Below, piece by piece: positions 46,311 through 57,299 of a stretch of 64,000 nt of DNA. Positions within the stretch are counted from its first letter, which is position 1. The number at the start of each line of letters is the position of its first letter. Below the pieces are notes generated by a model, which was not told where the DNA came from, ran no database searches, and saw nothing but the letters and a program-made list of their open reading frames with translations. A program made the position numbers and the translations under genes. The stretch spans positions 124,001-188,000 of the forward strand of contig CAJNDS010002164.1 in the NCBI GenBank assembly GCA_905221605.1. The letters are read 5' to 3'. Source of the stretch: Symbiodinium natans (lineage: Eukaryota > Sar > Dinophyceae > Suessiales > Symbiodiniaceae).

Positions 46311-47719
46311 ACATTGGTATACGCTTTCGCGGCAAGAGCCTTTGTCACAGAATATACCAAACCGAATGCCCTTCCATGTCACCCTCAAAGTTTGCTAGGA
46401 CCTTAACAGCCCAGACCGGGCAAATCGAAATGCTGTCTTGAACATCACCAGCCTTGCCCTATCTTCCCCTCTCTCTCTCTCTCTCTCTCTCGGTGCACGT
46501 GTGAGCATCGACCTCCGCCTAAATGAACTCTGCAGGATGAAGCGCCACGAACTCAGCAGGATGAAGCGCCGCGCTCCAGCCGGCCGCGGTGCTCTGATGA
46601 GACGCTTGGACCCGCCACAGCGTGGATTCAGCAGGGCCTTGCGGGTCGTGAGCTTCACTTCCTGCAGGTCGATATTTGCAACTGCACTAAGGCACTGGGA
46701 ACTCAAGCGCCTCCCAAGAGACTTTCCTGTGAGACATCGCATCCGAAACCTTCGCCTCCACCACCCTTGAAGCCCCAAAGGGTCATCATCTAGTTCCCGT
46801 ACTCTAGCTGACCACCAACGTTCTTGAAAGGGAGTGCGGGCTACGGGGAACCAGCCAGTGATGCCTTGCAGGAATTTTGGGATCCGTGCTGTCCCAGCAC
46901 TACGCAAAACTGCAGAGCCTGTCCTTTCCCTCCTAGCTGCCTTAGCTTCTGCTTGTTTTCGCCCTATCCTCAGAAGCAAGGATGAGCGACAGCAGTGAGG
47001 AGCCGCCTGGTGCACATCGCAGGTTCCGGCTTACAGGATTTAGGGTTTAGAGTTTATAGGGTTTTCACAAGGCAGCAGTCGAGTCCCTTGTGAAAAAAAA
47101 GAGTTTATAGGGTTTAGGGTTGCGGGTCTGCTGGTCTCTGATGACTCTGCGCGGCCCTCAGTCCTGGCATGAAGCAGCTTCCAGGTTCCAAAGGGTTAGT
47201 CCGTGCTTAAGGGTTTAAGGTTTAGCGTTTCGGGTTCACCGTGCGGCTCCATCATGCTTCAGAGACGATGAGGCCCCGGAGCAAACCCAGGCCCTCAAGC
47301 ATCGCAAGGTAGCCTCCTCCCAGGAAGCCTAATGGTGCCACCATCTGATCGAGCCTTGTGCATCCCTGAAGCCCATAAATCCTGAAGGCGATTGCATCGG
47401 GTAGCAAGTGCTGCATGTGACGACTGTTCTCTCCAAACCACTGTAGACTGTAGGTGATGTTTTGAGGGTATAGGTACGCGTACGTGCTCTCAAGTGCATA
47501 GCAGGCACAGCCTCATACCGGACTGCCTTAACCGGCATGTTCGCAGAAGAGTTTCATTGCTGTGCTAGAACCCCAAACCGAAACCCTAACCCCTCAACCA
47601 AAAAACCCAGAAAACAGCGCAGTGCTGTGGCTAGACGGGTGGCCAAAAGAATCCCAAAACCCCAGTTATACAGGAGCCCTAAAAATCCCTATAAGCCCCA
47701 ACTTGAAGCCGGCACCCAG
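46311..47719. other. Mostly noncoding; (CT)n tract and telomere-like copies
   Basis: A CT microsatellite lies at 46470-46491 and TTTAGGG-like copies at 47038-47125. 46560-46780 is open in several frames on both strands and contains an imperfect direct repeat of GCAGGATGAAGCGCC; no single reading is convincing. Confidence 0.4.
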
Positions 47720-48211
47720 GATCGGAAGCGAGGACACGCCGTCCCCGCAGTCGGAGGACGAGGATGCTTCGGACCTTGAAAGCTTCGAGGAGACTGTTTT
47801 GGGGGGTTCGGGTTCAGCATTCTGAGATACGGTTTAGGAGTTTAGGGTTTTATCGGGTTTTGGAGGAGTTGTGGGGTACGATAAATGAGGTTTTACAGAT
47901 TTTGAGAGCCCGGCGTCCTGGCCTTGGAGTTCGAAGGATCTACCGCTTTGAGGGATTGCAGACCATCCTACGTTTTCATTAATTAAGAGGCATGCTTGGA
48001 GCCCAGAGTTTTCTGGGCATGTTCACCATTTCGGTCATGGGCTCTTTTAGATCTAGGGCTTTGCAGCTGGAGTTGCAGCTACCAGCCCAGCCGTAATCGT
48101 ATGATTCTAAGTCGCGAGCCCTTATGCCCACCTCAGGACGATGCGGCCGAGTTCAATGATTGCGGCTTCCTTTCTGCTCCGCAGCCCCCCGGCCTGAGCA
48201 CAGCAGCTTAG
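47720..48211 (+). CDS. Unidentified gene with acidic 3' exons
   Basis: 47720 to about 47797 starts cccag|G and is very acidic and Ser/Pro-rich (SEDTPSPQSEDEDASDLESF). 48137-48211 starts cctcag|G, phase 0, and ends TAG (FNDCGFLSAPQPPGLSTAA). Acidic disordered tails like this are common in nuclear and translation proteins; no name is possible. Confidence 0.4.
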
Positions 48212-48262
48212 GGTAGGGCTGATTGAAGCCTAACAGAGGATGTCACACTCCTGGGCGAGTGA

Positions 48263-48264
48263 GT

Positions 48265-48311
<47 letters not shown>

Positions 48312-48404
48312 AGGGAGGGAGGGGAGGGAGGGAGAGAGAGAGAGAGAGAGAGGCGGGGCGAGACCACCATCACCACCACCACCACCACCATCATCACCAC
48401 CACG
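48263..48404 (+). repeat. (GA)n, (GGGA)n and (CAC/CAT)n microsatellites
   Basis: GTGA repeats run into about 35 bp of GA, then GGGA units, GA again, and a CAC/CAT tract at 48366-48404. Arg-Glu and His runs in translated frames here are artefacts of the repeat. Confidence 0.95.
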
Positions 48405-50210
48405 GAGAAGAAGGAATGGAAGGTGGCAATGGGGAGACTGGGGCGGGGGGCACGCGCACCCAAGCCACTCTACCGTGGCACCCCCCGCCCATCAGCACAG
48501 CACTTACCCCGGACCGGCCAGGAAAAGGGGGGAGGCGCAGAGGGGGGAGGCGGCAGCCAGGAGGAGGTCCAAACAAAGACGCAGACTGGGCTGGGGGCAG
48601 CGAACGAGACGGTCGAGGAGTGGGGGAACGCCCAGCAGAAGACGAGTGGGTGCGGGACAAGTACTACTGAACCCGGGGGATGAGGATCATAGGCGTAGAA
48701 GGGAACACGCCGAGCTGCATTGAAGCAACCTGGCTTAGTTGCCGGGGGCCGTAGGTATGACCTCTTACTGTAGGGGTGTTCTTGCTTGGGGGGCGTATCT
48801 GTTAAACAAGGGGCAGAGATTTCGTCCAGCTCACAAAGTAGCAGAAGGCCCGACCCCGAAAGTGAACCTAGGGGTGCCAATGCTGTGGGGGGGTAGGCAG
48901 AAGGAAAGGAAAGGGGGACGAAGAGGCCGCACAGTTTCACCAGCCTGGTCGGTGTAAGGCCTTGCGAGTTGAGGGTCGGGGACTTGGGGAGGTTGAGCTG
49001 TGGGGGACACGGGTTAAGGGGAATAAAGGGAGGCCCGAGACCGACAGGCTAACAGTACCGAAGTCTCACGAAGGTCCAACAGGTAGACCGGAAGACAGGA
49101 AGGGGGGCCTGCTGCACAGCCACGGATACACTGGGTAGCAGGGTCGGGGCATGGGATGGTACCAGTGGCACAGCAGGCACCTCTCCGAGCCAACGCACAG
49201 CCCCAAATACAGGGGCGGGCGATGACCCCGGGGGTTCGCCCCCAAGCCCCTAGAAAGAAAGAGAGGGAGGGAGGGATGGCGGGAGAGAGACGGGAGAGAG
49301 GAGGGAGAGAAGAGAGAGAGCGAGGGGAGAGGGGCAACTCGCGACGGTCTGCAGATGCGGCAAGATGACTCCGAACATCGCCACTCCAAAGATCTCGAAC
49401 AGCGCTGTCTCCAAATCTCTCCCAGCTGTTGAAGCCCCTGCAACCCACAACATCGTGATCTCAACATCGAAAGCTCAAACCCCAGTGCAATAGATAGCCC
49501 CGCTGCCTGCTTGCCCTTGAAGCAACAAGCCTTGCTGCCCAGGAAGCGGGCTCGGTTCACCTCATCCTCCCACGCGTCACGCTCCGTAGCTCCGCCCAGA
49601 GGTTCAGCAGTGCGTGCTTTTCCCCTGGTCCTTCGTAGGAAATGAGGGGAATCCCTTAGAGGGTATATACATATATACATATATATATATGTATATATGT
49701 ATATGTATAGGGTACCTCATTCCCTCATTCCCTCCTACTAAGAACCAGCCAGTTTTCATCACATGGGTGACTGACAAGTGGTTGACGTAGAGCTGCTTCC
49801 ACCCCGAAGACATTTTGACAGCTTGTTGGGTTCACGGATTCATGTTTGCTTCTTTCGAGCATCATCGGGTTCCAATGTTTGCCCATATTGCAGCTGCTTG
49901 GATTTCACACGGGTTGCTAAGATGCCAAATATGGGCGAGGGGTCGGGAGGGTGCGTGCAGGGTCCCAGCCAAGAGACGTTGCACTGAGGACCAGCCGGAT
50001 ACCAGCTCACGCCACAGGTCCAACCTTGTGCCTGACTCTTTGGCAGAAATGTTCTGATCTTGCTTGGGCTCCTAAACAATGTCTGGTAAAGGACCGCACT
50101 TCGTGGATGCATCTTTGGTCCGGAGCAGGGTTTAGGAGGTAAACAAGAATAAGAATAGACTCAGTACTGATAGCCACCCAAAATACCTGAGTGAGTGTCT
50201 AGGTCAAGTG
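48405..50210. other. GC-rich purine-biased stretch, no clear gene
   Basis: Dense in G and A on the + strand to 49000 and in GA/GGGA near 49256-49330; open frames here are long but low in complexity. 49655-49710 holds a near-perfect (TATA/CATA) palindrome centred at about 49687. Confidence 0.45.
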
Positions 50211-50390
50211 ATGCTGCCTGTGGAAGCTGGTGCCTTGCACCTCCAGTCTTGCACCTCCCAGGATTGGAAAGAGCGGGTCAATGAGATACTGAAGAAGCTG
50301 CCCAACGTTGCCGGACCCAACCCCGATGGTCCCGACGTCGAGAAATCCCAAAACGCCCTTGTCCCACAGCCCGTGTGCATACAGCCATGA
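50211..50390 (+). CDS. Small ORF or 3' terminal exon, 59 residues
   Basis: From ATG 50211 (MLPVEAGALHLQ) through DWKERVNEILKKLPNVAGPN to TGA at 50388-50390. Coding character is strong throughout. If 50262 (cccag|G) is an acceptor, only the last 42 residues are coding. 50391-51090 shows no gene. Confidence 0.45.
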   Translation: MLPVEAGALHLQSCTSQDWKERVNEILKKLPNVAGPNPDGPDVEKSQNALVPQPVCIQP

Positions 50391-51035
50391 CGGCCGGTAG
50401 GTTTCAAGAGCTTGGGGACCATGTACGCAGCTGAACCTCCGGGAGCTCCTACAACCCCGACACCCTTCCTCAATGCTGAGCCGAAAACCCGCTTTGCAGT
50501 CCTAAAACTTCAAATCGGAAACCCGACGCCCTAGCGGCTCGAGCGGAAGAGCTCCCCTATACAATGAGTGGCATCGAATGCTGAAGTCACGCCGAGCCAG
50601 TGACCCACATATCCTCATCATCCTGCAAGAGAACCCCCGCTTCAGGAACTCAGTTGGCTGAGGATTCTAGGAGTGGTTCCCAAGCTCGAGCGCATGCTGT
50701 TTCCGCGGACACTGCCGAAGCGGGATAAAATGGCCAACCGGGGTAGTCGGGAATATCGTGATTCTAAATAGTACTGTTCATTCCTTCTTGGTTGTTTGGC
50801 ATGCTCGATAAATAATTACATAGAGATGTGCTGGTATTGCTGCATGATTTATACTCTTAACTTGTTCATATTCATATTGTTCATATTTTCTCTATGTTGT
50901 TGTGAGAGTCCGGGCATGCACTGGGTTGTAGCGTCAAGGGAGTGGGGCGAGCACCGCATCTAAGGAATCAACGGCACGAGCCATCTGCTGAGCTTGGCCC
51001 GGACCTCGGGACATTGGAGTGGAAACTCCAGATTT

Positions 51036-51078
51036 CCCTAAACCCTAGTCCTAAACCCTAAACCCTAAACCCCTAACC
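51036..51078 (-). repeat. CCCTAAA array
   Basis: Three to four heptamers immediately before the exon at 51091. Confidence 0.85.
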
Positions 51079-51090
51079 GGTGGAGGCGAG

Positions 51091-51243
51091 GAGGACAACT
51101 GGTGCAGAGCATGCTCTGAATGGTGCTGGTGCATGGTGTCCACCAAGAAGCAGCATCGCGATCGATGCCGCTTGAAGCAACTGGATGGGGAACCGAAGAT
51201 GTTGACACAGGCATGGTCTAGGGTGGGAAGGACCTCGCTGTGA
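51091..51243 (+). CDS. 3' terminal exon with zinc-finger-like cysteine pattern
   Basis: Acceptor ggcgag|G, 50 codons, TGA. Reads WCRACSEWCWCMVSTKK then QHRDRC, a C-x2-C ... H-x3-C arrangement compatible with a small zinc finger of the kind seen in RNA-binding and splicing proteins. Only 12 nt separate it from the telomere-like array. Confidence 0.4.
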   Translation, partial: EDNWCRACSEWCWCMVSTKKQHRDRCRLKQLDGEPKMLTQAWSRVGRTSL

Positions 51244-51267
51244 TGGTCAGCAAGCTTGGACTTATTC

Positions 51268-51369
51268 GAATCTGGAAAGTTTGGCCTGGTGGGCAGGTTA
51301 CGCGTTGCCTCGACCTTTGAATCTGGCAAGTTTGGACTGATCGGCAGGTTACGCGTTGCCTCGACCTTT
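51268..51369 (+). repeat. 51-bp direct repeat, two copies
   Basis: Copies start at 51268 and 51319, differing at a few positions; both contain CAGGTTACGCGTTGCCTCGA. A frame across them would encode a 17-residue repeat. Confidence 0.9.
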
Positions 51370-51719
51370 GCTGAGAATCATGATGGCGTCCGTTCGCATT
51401 TCTGGACTTCACCGCTGCCACGCGTCGATGGTGTGGGACACTTGGGGGGAGGCCCTTTTGACTGTGCTGAAAAGACCAGCCTGGACGCTGAGAGGTAGAA
51501 ACTAGAATCTCCGGCGGTGGTGCCTTCGAGATGAGCAGGCACTGGGGGCAGGCAGCGGGGCCCCTGACTGCACAAGGGGTACCACATGGAGGGCAGCCGA
51601 CGACTGGAGACGCCAGCAGAGAGACGATTTTTTGTACGATGGCTGGACTCTGGAAGATGAAGAGCACGCTTTTCATTAGTGTGCATGGCTGAAACTCTGA
51701 GGGAGTGTGCTGCAGTGGC

Positions 51720-52340
51720 ACTACGCGTATCGGCGTTGGTCGTAGGTGTTGGCATTGGTAGGATCTATGTGGGTTGGGGTACTGTTTCGGGAACCTCTTA
51801 TTGGGCTCCGGATCTATGTTGGTGTGTTCGTGTTTGATATTTGTTGCACTCCGATGCCGATATTTCTCGTCTTGTCCTTTGTCTGAAGCAAGTGTAGAGT
51901 GTTGCGCTACAGTGGCACTAAACGTATCGGCGTTGGTCGTAGGTGTTCGCATTGGTAGGATCTATGTGGGTTGGGGTACTGTTTCGGGAACCTCTTATTG
52001 GGCTCCGGATCTATGTTGGTGTGTTCGTGTTTGATATTGGTTGCACTCCGATGCCGAGATGTTTCGTCTTGTCCTTTGTCTGAAGAAAGTGTGGAGTGCT
52101 GCGAGCACACACACGCGAGAGGCAGCGGCGTATAATCCTGTGACTATTGTTGGGATCTATGTCGGTTGGGGTACTGGTGCGGGTTTCTTTAAAGGGTCTC
52201 TGGATCTATGTTGGTGTTTTTGTGTTTGGTGAGGGTCGCAACGCCGATGCAGAGCTGCCTAATCTAGCCCCTCTGAGGGTGTGCATCCGTGCCTCGAGCG
52301 AGATTGCGTGGAGCACACGCGGGACATGAGTGAATCACGT
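51720..52340 (+). repeat. About 197-bp tandem repeat, three units
   Basis: GGATCTATGTGGGTTGGGGT-type landmarks recur at 51761, 51958 and 52153 (periods 197 and 195). The first two units are nearly identical; the third has diverged. A 244-residue minus-strand frame crossing the array is judged spurious. Confidence 0.9.
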
Positions 52341-52412
52341 GTTGTTATGTCGCTAGCGGTGGGGGCCATGTTAGGTTTGGGTGTGAGAGGTTTGGGCGAA
52401 GTGTTCCACTGA
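52278..52412 (+). CDS. Candidate 3' terminal exon
   Basis: Acceptor ctctgag|G, 44 codons, TGA. Begins CLERDCVEHTRDMSESR and continues with a hydrophobic stretch (MSLAVGAMLGLGV). It overlaps the degraded end of the 197-bp array, which lowers confidence. Confidence 0.3.
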   Translation, partial: GVHPCLERDCVEHTRDMSESRVVMSLAVGAMLGLGVRGLGEVFH

Positions 52413-52424
52413 TGCCTGTCTCCA

Positions 52425-52790
52425 TGCCAGAATTCACCAATTGATTTCTAGAATGCGCGAATTAGTTGAGAATTCATGAACAATTCAGGGAATTTAGGGA
52501 ATTTACAGAATTCGCAAGACCTGCATGGAATTCAATAATTCAAATTCGCTAATTCGAGACTGGATAGAATTCGAGGTACGACAGACACGATTGGAATTCG
52601 TGGGAATTCAGAGAACACGTGATGTGATGTGATATGAATTCAGAGAACACGTGACGTGATGTCATGTGATACGAATTTGATATGAATTCGAATTCAGATG
52701 AAATTCAGATGAGTCCTGAATTTTTCAGGAGTCGTGAGGAGACGAGATGGGGCTGGTGTGCACGACGGTGTCGCTTGAATTCGCTGTCTG
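52425..52790. repeat. GAATTC-dense degenerate tract
   Basis: About eleven GAATTC hexamers and many partial AATTC/GAATT words occur in about 360 bp. Near 52605-52680 a longer direct repeat (GAATTCAGAGAACACGTGA) appears twice. Not coding. Confidence 0.85.
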
Positions 52791-53264
52791 AAGACCGAAG
52801 CCTTCAGCATGGGAGGGACTACGAATGAGTGTGTCAGACCTATGTGTGTCAGTTTTTGGGTGCTTGCACCGAACATGGCGCCCTCTGCTGGAAGGCCATC
52901 CTAAGTAGAAGACCCCCGGAGTACGGGGGGGGTCCTCTTGCTGTACAAACGTGCTGACAATCTTGATGAGTCCAGGTTGATTTATGTCTGATAGCCATTT
53001 GTGGTTTTAATGTTGCGGAAACTCACGCAAGATTGGATCGGGTAGCAGTGGTGCACTGAAGCGGCTATTTCCCGGCTTTGAAGGAGGGGGACATTCGAAA
53101 GGGTTGGGCGTTCGTGTGCTAGATGGTTGTGGTGAGGCGGCTTTCGTAAAGAGGGAAATGGCCTTGGAGCAGACAGGTCCGATAATGGGCCTCATTTTTT
53201 CGGGCACAGAGAGTTCTCATCGACGTCACCCTGCCTTGCGGTTCGGCCAGCTATGCGGGAGCGA

Positions 53265-53370
53265 AAAAAAACCCCTAACCCGCAAAACCCTAAACTAAAC
53301 CCCAAACCCTAAACCCAAAACCCTTAACCCTTACCCCTAAACCCTAACCCTAAACCCTAAATCCCCAGGC
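53265..53370 (-). repeat. Degenerate CCCTAAA array
   Basis: CCCTAAA with CCCCAAA, CCCTAACC and similar variants. The flanking 52791-53571 contains one possible short + exon near 53138-53175 (AAFVKREMALEQ) and nothing else. Confidence 0.85.
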
Positions 53371-53571
53371 CCAAGCCGTAAGCCTCAGGCTAGAACTGGA
53401 CAAAACCGTGGATCCCAACACAGTGAACATTCATTGAACAACCCTTATGGTTGGTCAGTGCTAATCTATCAAGCCATGCGACAGCGCACTTAGTGAAAGG
53501 GACTAGAATGTAGCGAACGGGGCTCAGGTTGTTGCGGATGAAGCAGAGGCAGGGATAGGGCAAGCCTTCGC

Positions 53572-54463
53572 GGTGCTTTTGGGCGATTGCAGTGCTCCGC
53601 CTGCCATGTCATGGAACCATAGAGCGGCCGAGGGGCAAGCTGTTCCAGGGATACGGTAATGGCAAAATTTACACAGATAGAGAGAACTCGGGCTTGAGGG
53701 ATGCGTGCCCGGAGTTCGAGGAGCACATAAGCCAACGCTGGAAGGTATAAGAGGTTGTCAACTCCTAAGCCCCACATCCTCGACTTCACTCGTAGCGTCG
53801 AGCGGCATTCTGTGCCTCTGTACGTTAACCGGTTCTTGAGATATAATGCTGGTGTGGAGGTGGTGTTATTCATGACACCCTACCTCACGTGAAAGCTCTC
53901 CAACGTTGGGAAGCTAAAGGTGCTTTTGCATGCTGTTCTGCTGCAATGCGGCCACGTCAGGGCCCGAGCCTCCTGGACACCAATGTCTCGCTCATCCTGG
54001 GCCCCTGGGAAGATGCTCAGGCAGGGTTTGCGAACAGTTGCACGGAAGCTTAGATGATGACCGTCATCAAAATCAGAAGCCAAGTCGTAGCAGTGACGAT
54101 GACAAGAAATATCGATAGGGGTGTGGCGAGTCACCGTCGCTGCGGAGAATCTCGGCAAGTCCCCCCAATAATTCCAGGAAACTGCCCTTTCAATCCCTGT
54201 GCTGCAGGATCTCGTACACTCCCGATTTAGCATGCGGAGGAGTGCCAAACACCTTCTATAACGTCCTTAAGGGCCAGCGATAAGTCGCAAGCTTTTGACA
54301 AAGGCCCACAAAAGCCTCCCAGTCCAAGTAATTCTAGAGTAGCGACGAAGAGTAGGGCACCCGAAGCCCATGCATCAGACCCTCGCTCGATTGAACAGGA
54401 CGAGGAGTCAGGATCAGGCCAGCACATGAGGTAGTCACCAGGTTTGAATTGAATGGCCACAAA
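53572..54463 (-). CDS. Minus-strand unidentified gene, three phase-consistent exons
   Basis: Reading on the minus strand: 54463-54253 (FKPGDYLMCWPDPD, later GSDAWASGALLFVATLELLG), 54004-53981 (a 24-nt exon, AQDERDI with split codons) and 53764 to about 53572 (DNLLYLPALAYVLLELRARI, later LAPRPLYGSMTWQAEHC). The second and third start AG|G; the splits G+GG and G+GA both keep frame. The DxWxxGxLLF pattern faintly recalls the subdomain IX region of protein kinases, which is not enough for a call. Short + strand coding-like pieces overlap (53699-53745, 53959-54028) and are taken as shadows. Confidence 0.4.
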
Positions 54464-54715
54464 CTGAACATCCCAGATCCTTGAACTTCAACTGATTCCA
54501 GAGACCCGAAGCTCGGACAGCTTGAACTAGTACCAGAGACTTTCAACAGGATCACACTTCAACATTGGCAGAGGCAGCCTGATTCCCAATCTAGGAGTCC
54601 CGATTCCTGGCACAGTCATGCAGGTGCTTTCAGGCAACCTTGATTCCACGAACACGCAAGCCACGCAACCCTAAACTCTATAAACCCGACGGCTCCGGCG
54701 CCTTCAGCGCAGCAG

Positions 54716-54796
54716 GTCCAATCCTTGTTGCCGGTCCTCAGCGCCCGCAGCGATGTGGTCGCGCTGGGCGTGGGAGGGCCCTCGAACGCAGGCAAG
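54716..54796 (+). CDS. P-loop (Walker A) exon of a nucleotide-binding protein
   Basis: Acceptor agcag|G, 27 codons, GC donor, phase 0 at both ends. Reads SDVVALGVGGPSNAGK; the GxxxxGK of a Walker A motif ends at the exon edge, so the usual Thr/Ser must come from the next exon. The beta strand then GGPSxAGK resembles the uridine kinase / phosphoribulokinase group. The next exon was not found. Confidence 0.5.
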
Positions 54797-55199
54797 GCTT
54801 GGCTGACGGTTCATGGGTGCAGTAGTCATGAGTAGGGGTATGAGTCTTGCACCATGCATAGTGATTCTACTTCATTACCCCACATGAAACTTTAAGGTGG
54901 GGTCGAAGGGTGTTCGGGTCAGGTCCACGTTGGATTCTGAGATTCCATGTACCAACAACTCCCTGTCGAGACCACCGATCCCAAAAGTCTGTACAATTAT
55001 GCATGTCTGTAGCACAGTCAGGGGCTGCTAGATCATGATAGAAGTTTGGGTACTGTATGAGGAAGCTGCCCCAAAACCCACCCCACAATCCAACGCCATG
55101 AACGTCATTTTGGTTGGGCCCATCTTTCAAGCCAAAAAAGCCCAGAAGAGAGCTTCCAAGGTGCTTCGAACTATTTCAACCTTCACGCTCTCCATGCAG

Positions 55200-56146
55200 A
55201 GCTGGTCCTCTCCACGCTCTGGAGGCGACGGATGCCGCTAGGTTTGTTGGGTTCTCGGGCAACAGGCTGGCCGAGAGGCATGGCCTAGGCTGCGATCCTG
55301 TAAATCGCCTTACACTAAGCGAGCCAAGGGTTCCTGAGGCCCAGGCCAAAACTGCCAATAACCAAGTAAGCGAGCTGCATCGGGTAAAGTAACTTTGGAA
55401 CCTACTATGACCTTTCGTGAGGGTACGGCACAACCCCTGCAGAATCCTGAAGGTTACAGTAAACCTTTAGTAGCCGTAGTTCCCCTAGGAAGACAAAGTA
55501 CCGAAAAAGGGGCTCGGCCTGTGTTGCAGGGCTCTGCCGGAGGACGCTCGGGGCTCAGTTCGGCTTGCTCGCTTGCCGCAGCACTGGCAGTCTGCGGGGG
55601 CACCTACTGATACAAAGCGTGCACGATTTGCAGGGTTGTGCAGTTTCTACTTATGATCCGAAAAGTGGATGGGGTGGGAGGTTCTTTAAGGGCCTTGGCA
55701 GGACAGATGCACCATCTGCTCGGCCAGAGGTGCTTCAGGCAATGAAGGCTGTGAAAGGTGGAAGGTCAAAGGCAGGTTGGTAGATTCGGGGTAGGAGATG
55801 GGGGGGGGGGGGGGGCTTTAGGGTAGGAGGGGTAGGAGGTGTGAGAAGATGAGGGGCCGCGAGTGTGGCTGAGTGGGCGAGCCTGGCTGTACTCTGACAA
55901 GGTGAACCAGGCCCAAAGGCTCTTCAGAAAATGAACCAGGTAACCCGCCTCGCAGTCCTGACAGAGACCGCCTTCGAGGTGCGTGCTCTGCGTGCAATGA
56001 AGGAGGGACAGCTGGGGTACACTGACGCTGCAACAGGCTGCAAATTTGTTGTAGACCGGTGCCTTCTGTACGCAAAGTTGGCCGTGTTTCCACAACATGC
56101 CCATGTGTCTGAGACAAGAGCCTTCATCCTTGCATCCGAAAATTAA
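55200..56146 (+). CDS. Unidentified gene, three-exon 3' chain
   Basis: Exons 55200-55365 (HALEATDAARFVGFSGNRLA, GTAAGC donor), 55634-55775 (STYDPKSGWGGRFFKGLGR) and 55911-56146 (VTRLAVLTETAFEVRALRAM, ending FILASEN, TAA) join in frame. It may continue the P-loop gene just upstream, but the phase link is missing. A poly-G run of about 16 lies at 55800-55816 in the last intron. 54797-55199 holds no other exon I trust. Confidence 0.45.
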
Positions 56147-57299
56147 CGCCGAGCGGGCATGAGAAGGCCAGTATGTCTGGGAGTCTGGGACGCCTCTACC
56201 TCCGTGCAGGGCAGCTGCATCAACGCTTCTGCCACGGCTGCAAGCCTCGGCAAGACCCTCGTGCTTTCGGCAGCCACTTGGCTGGTCTAGGTTCGTCCCT
56301 GGCGGATTGATCGTTTTTCAGCCTCTGCTCGTCACCATCAGTGGCGGATTTGAGGCTCCAAGTCCGGGTGCAGAAAACGGGATCGGTCTTACCGAGTTTC
56401 CAAGTGAAGGCTCCCAAGCCCCCAATGCGCTGTTCGAGAGACCAGACATGAAACCTCACAAAGCCTGAAAGTGCCTGCAGCCAGGCTTGATTCTTTGAGC
56501 AGTCGGTGCGGGTCAGGAAAGCTGTTGCTGAGAGGGAGACGACGGATCGTCCAAGCTGAAACAACCTTCTTAAGCCCCGAATTTGCTCAGCCTGAAATCC
56601 CAGCAGCCCCAAAGTCCCCTAAAGTCCCCTAAAGCGTCAAAAGGTCCGAAAGCATCCCCGGTGAACCACAAAGGCGCTGCCCACCTCAGCCACAGCCCTC
56701 GATGCCGTTGGGGCTCAAGCAGCCCTACTTTGTGCCTCGGCTCTGGGGCTTTCGTGGGGTTTTTTCAAGGGCTTTGGGGCACCTGCGGGCACCTTCGGGG
56801 TGTTGCCAGAGGGCTCAGAGGCAGTCCAGGGTCTAGGGGCTTTGCTTTTGTTGAGCCAAGGCTGAATAAGGAACATCCGGAAAGGCTGAAGCGATCCATA
56901 TGCATGTTGCTGGCCAGTTCATGCCACTAGTCCGAACAGTTGAGCTCGGAAAGGACGACCGGCTGGGCATGTTCTTAGCATGTTTAGGCTTGGCCTGAGG
57001 GTTTCGCGTTTACGGTGAGGTCTGGGCTGCTGCTTCACGACCTGTTGCCAAGCAAGGGTCATGTAAAATTACTTTTCTGCGATGGATCTTGCTCAGTCGT
57101 TTCTGTGAGCACACCAACATGTTCAATGACCTAGGATCCGGAAGAGCGAAGACATGCCGTGGCGGGTGGACTCTAGCATAGGCAGGCACCCCATTCTCAG
57201 TGAATTTTCTCCATCGAAACTGGGAAAGGCACTTCAGGAGCGACCCCAGAATGCGACTAGATTAGTCCACGTTATGCGACGACACGCTGCGCTCGAGCA

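Noticed and set aside
48263-48680. Open frames with Arg-Glu and poly-His runs
   Set aside because: They are direct translations of GA and CAC microsatellites.
51218-51952. 244-codon minus-strand frame
   Set aside because: It spans the 51-bp and 197-bp repeats and repeats its own peptide accordingly; no coding bias.
56851-56866. TTGAGCCAAGGCTGA as a minus-strand spliced-leader relic
   Set aside because: The central AAAAT of the reverse leader is missing and there is no minus-strand gene nearby.
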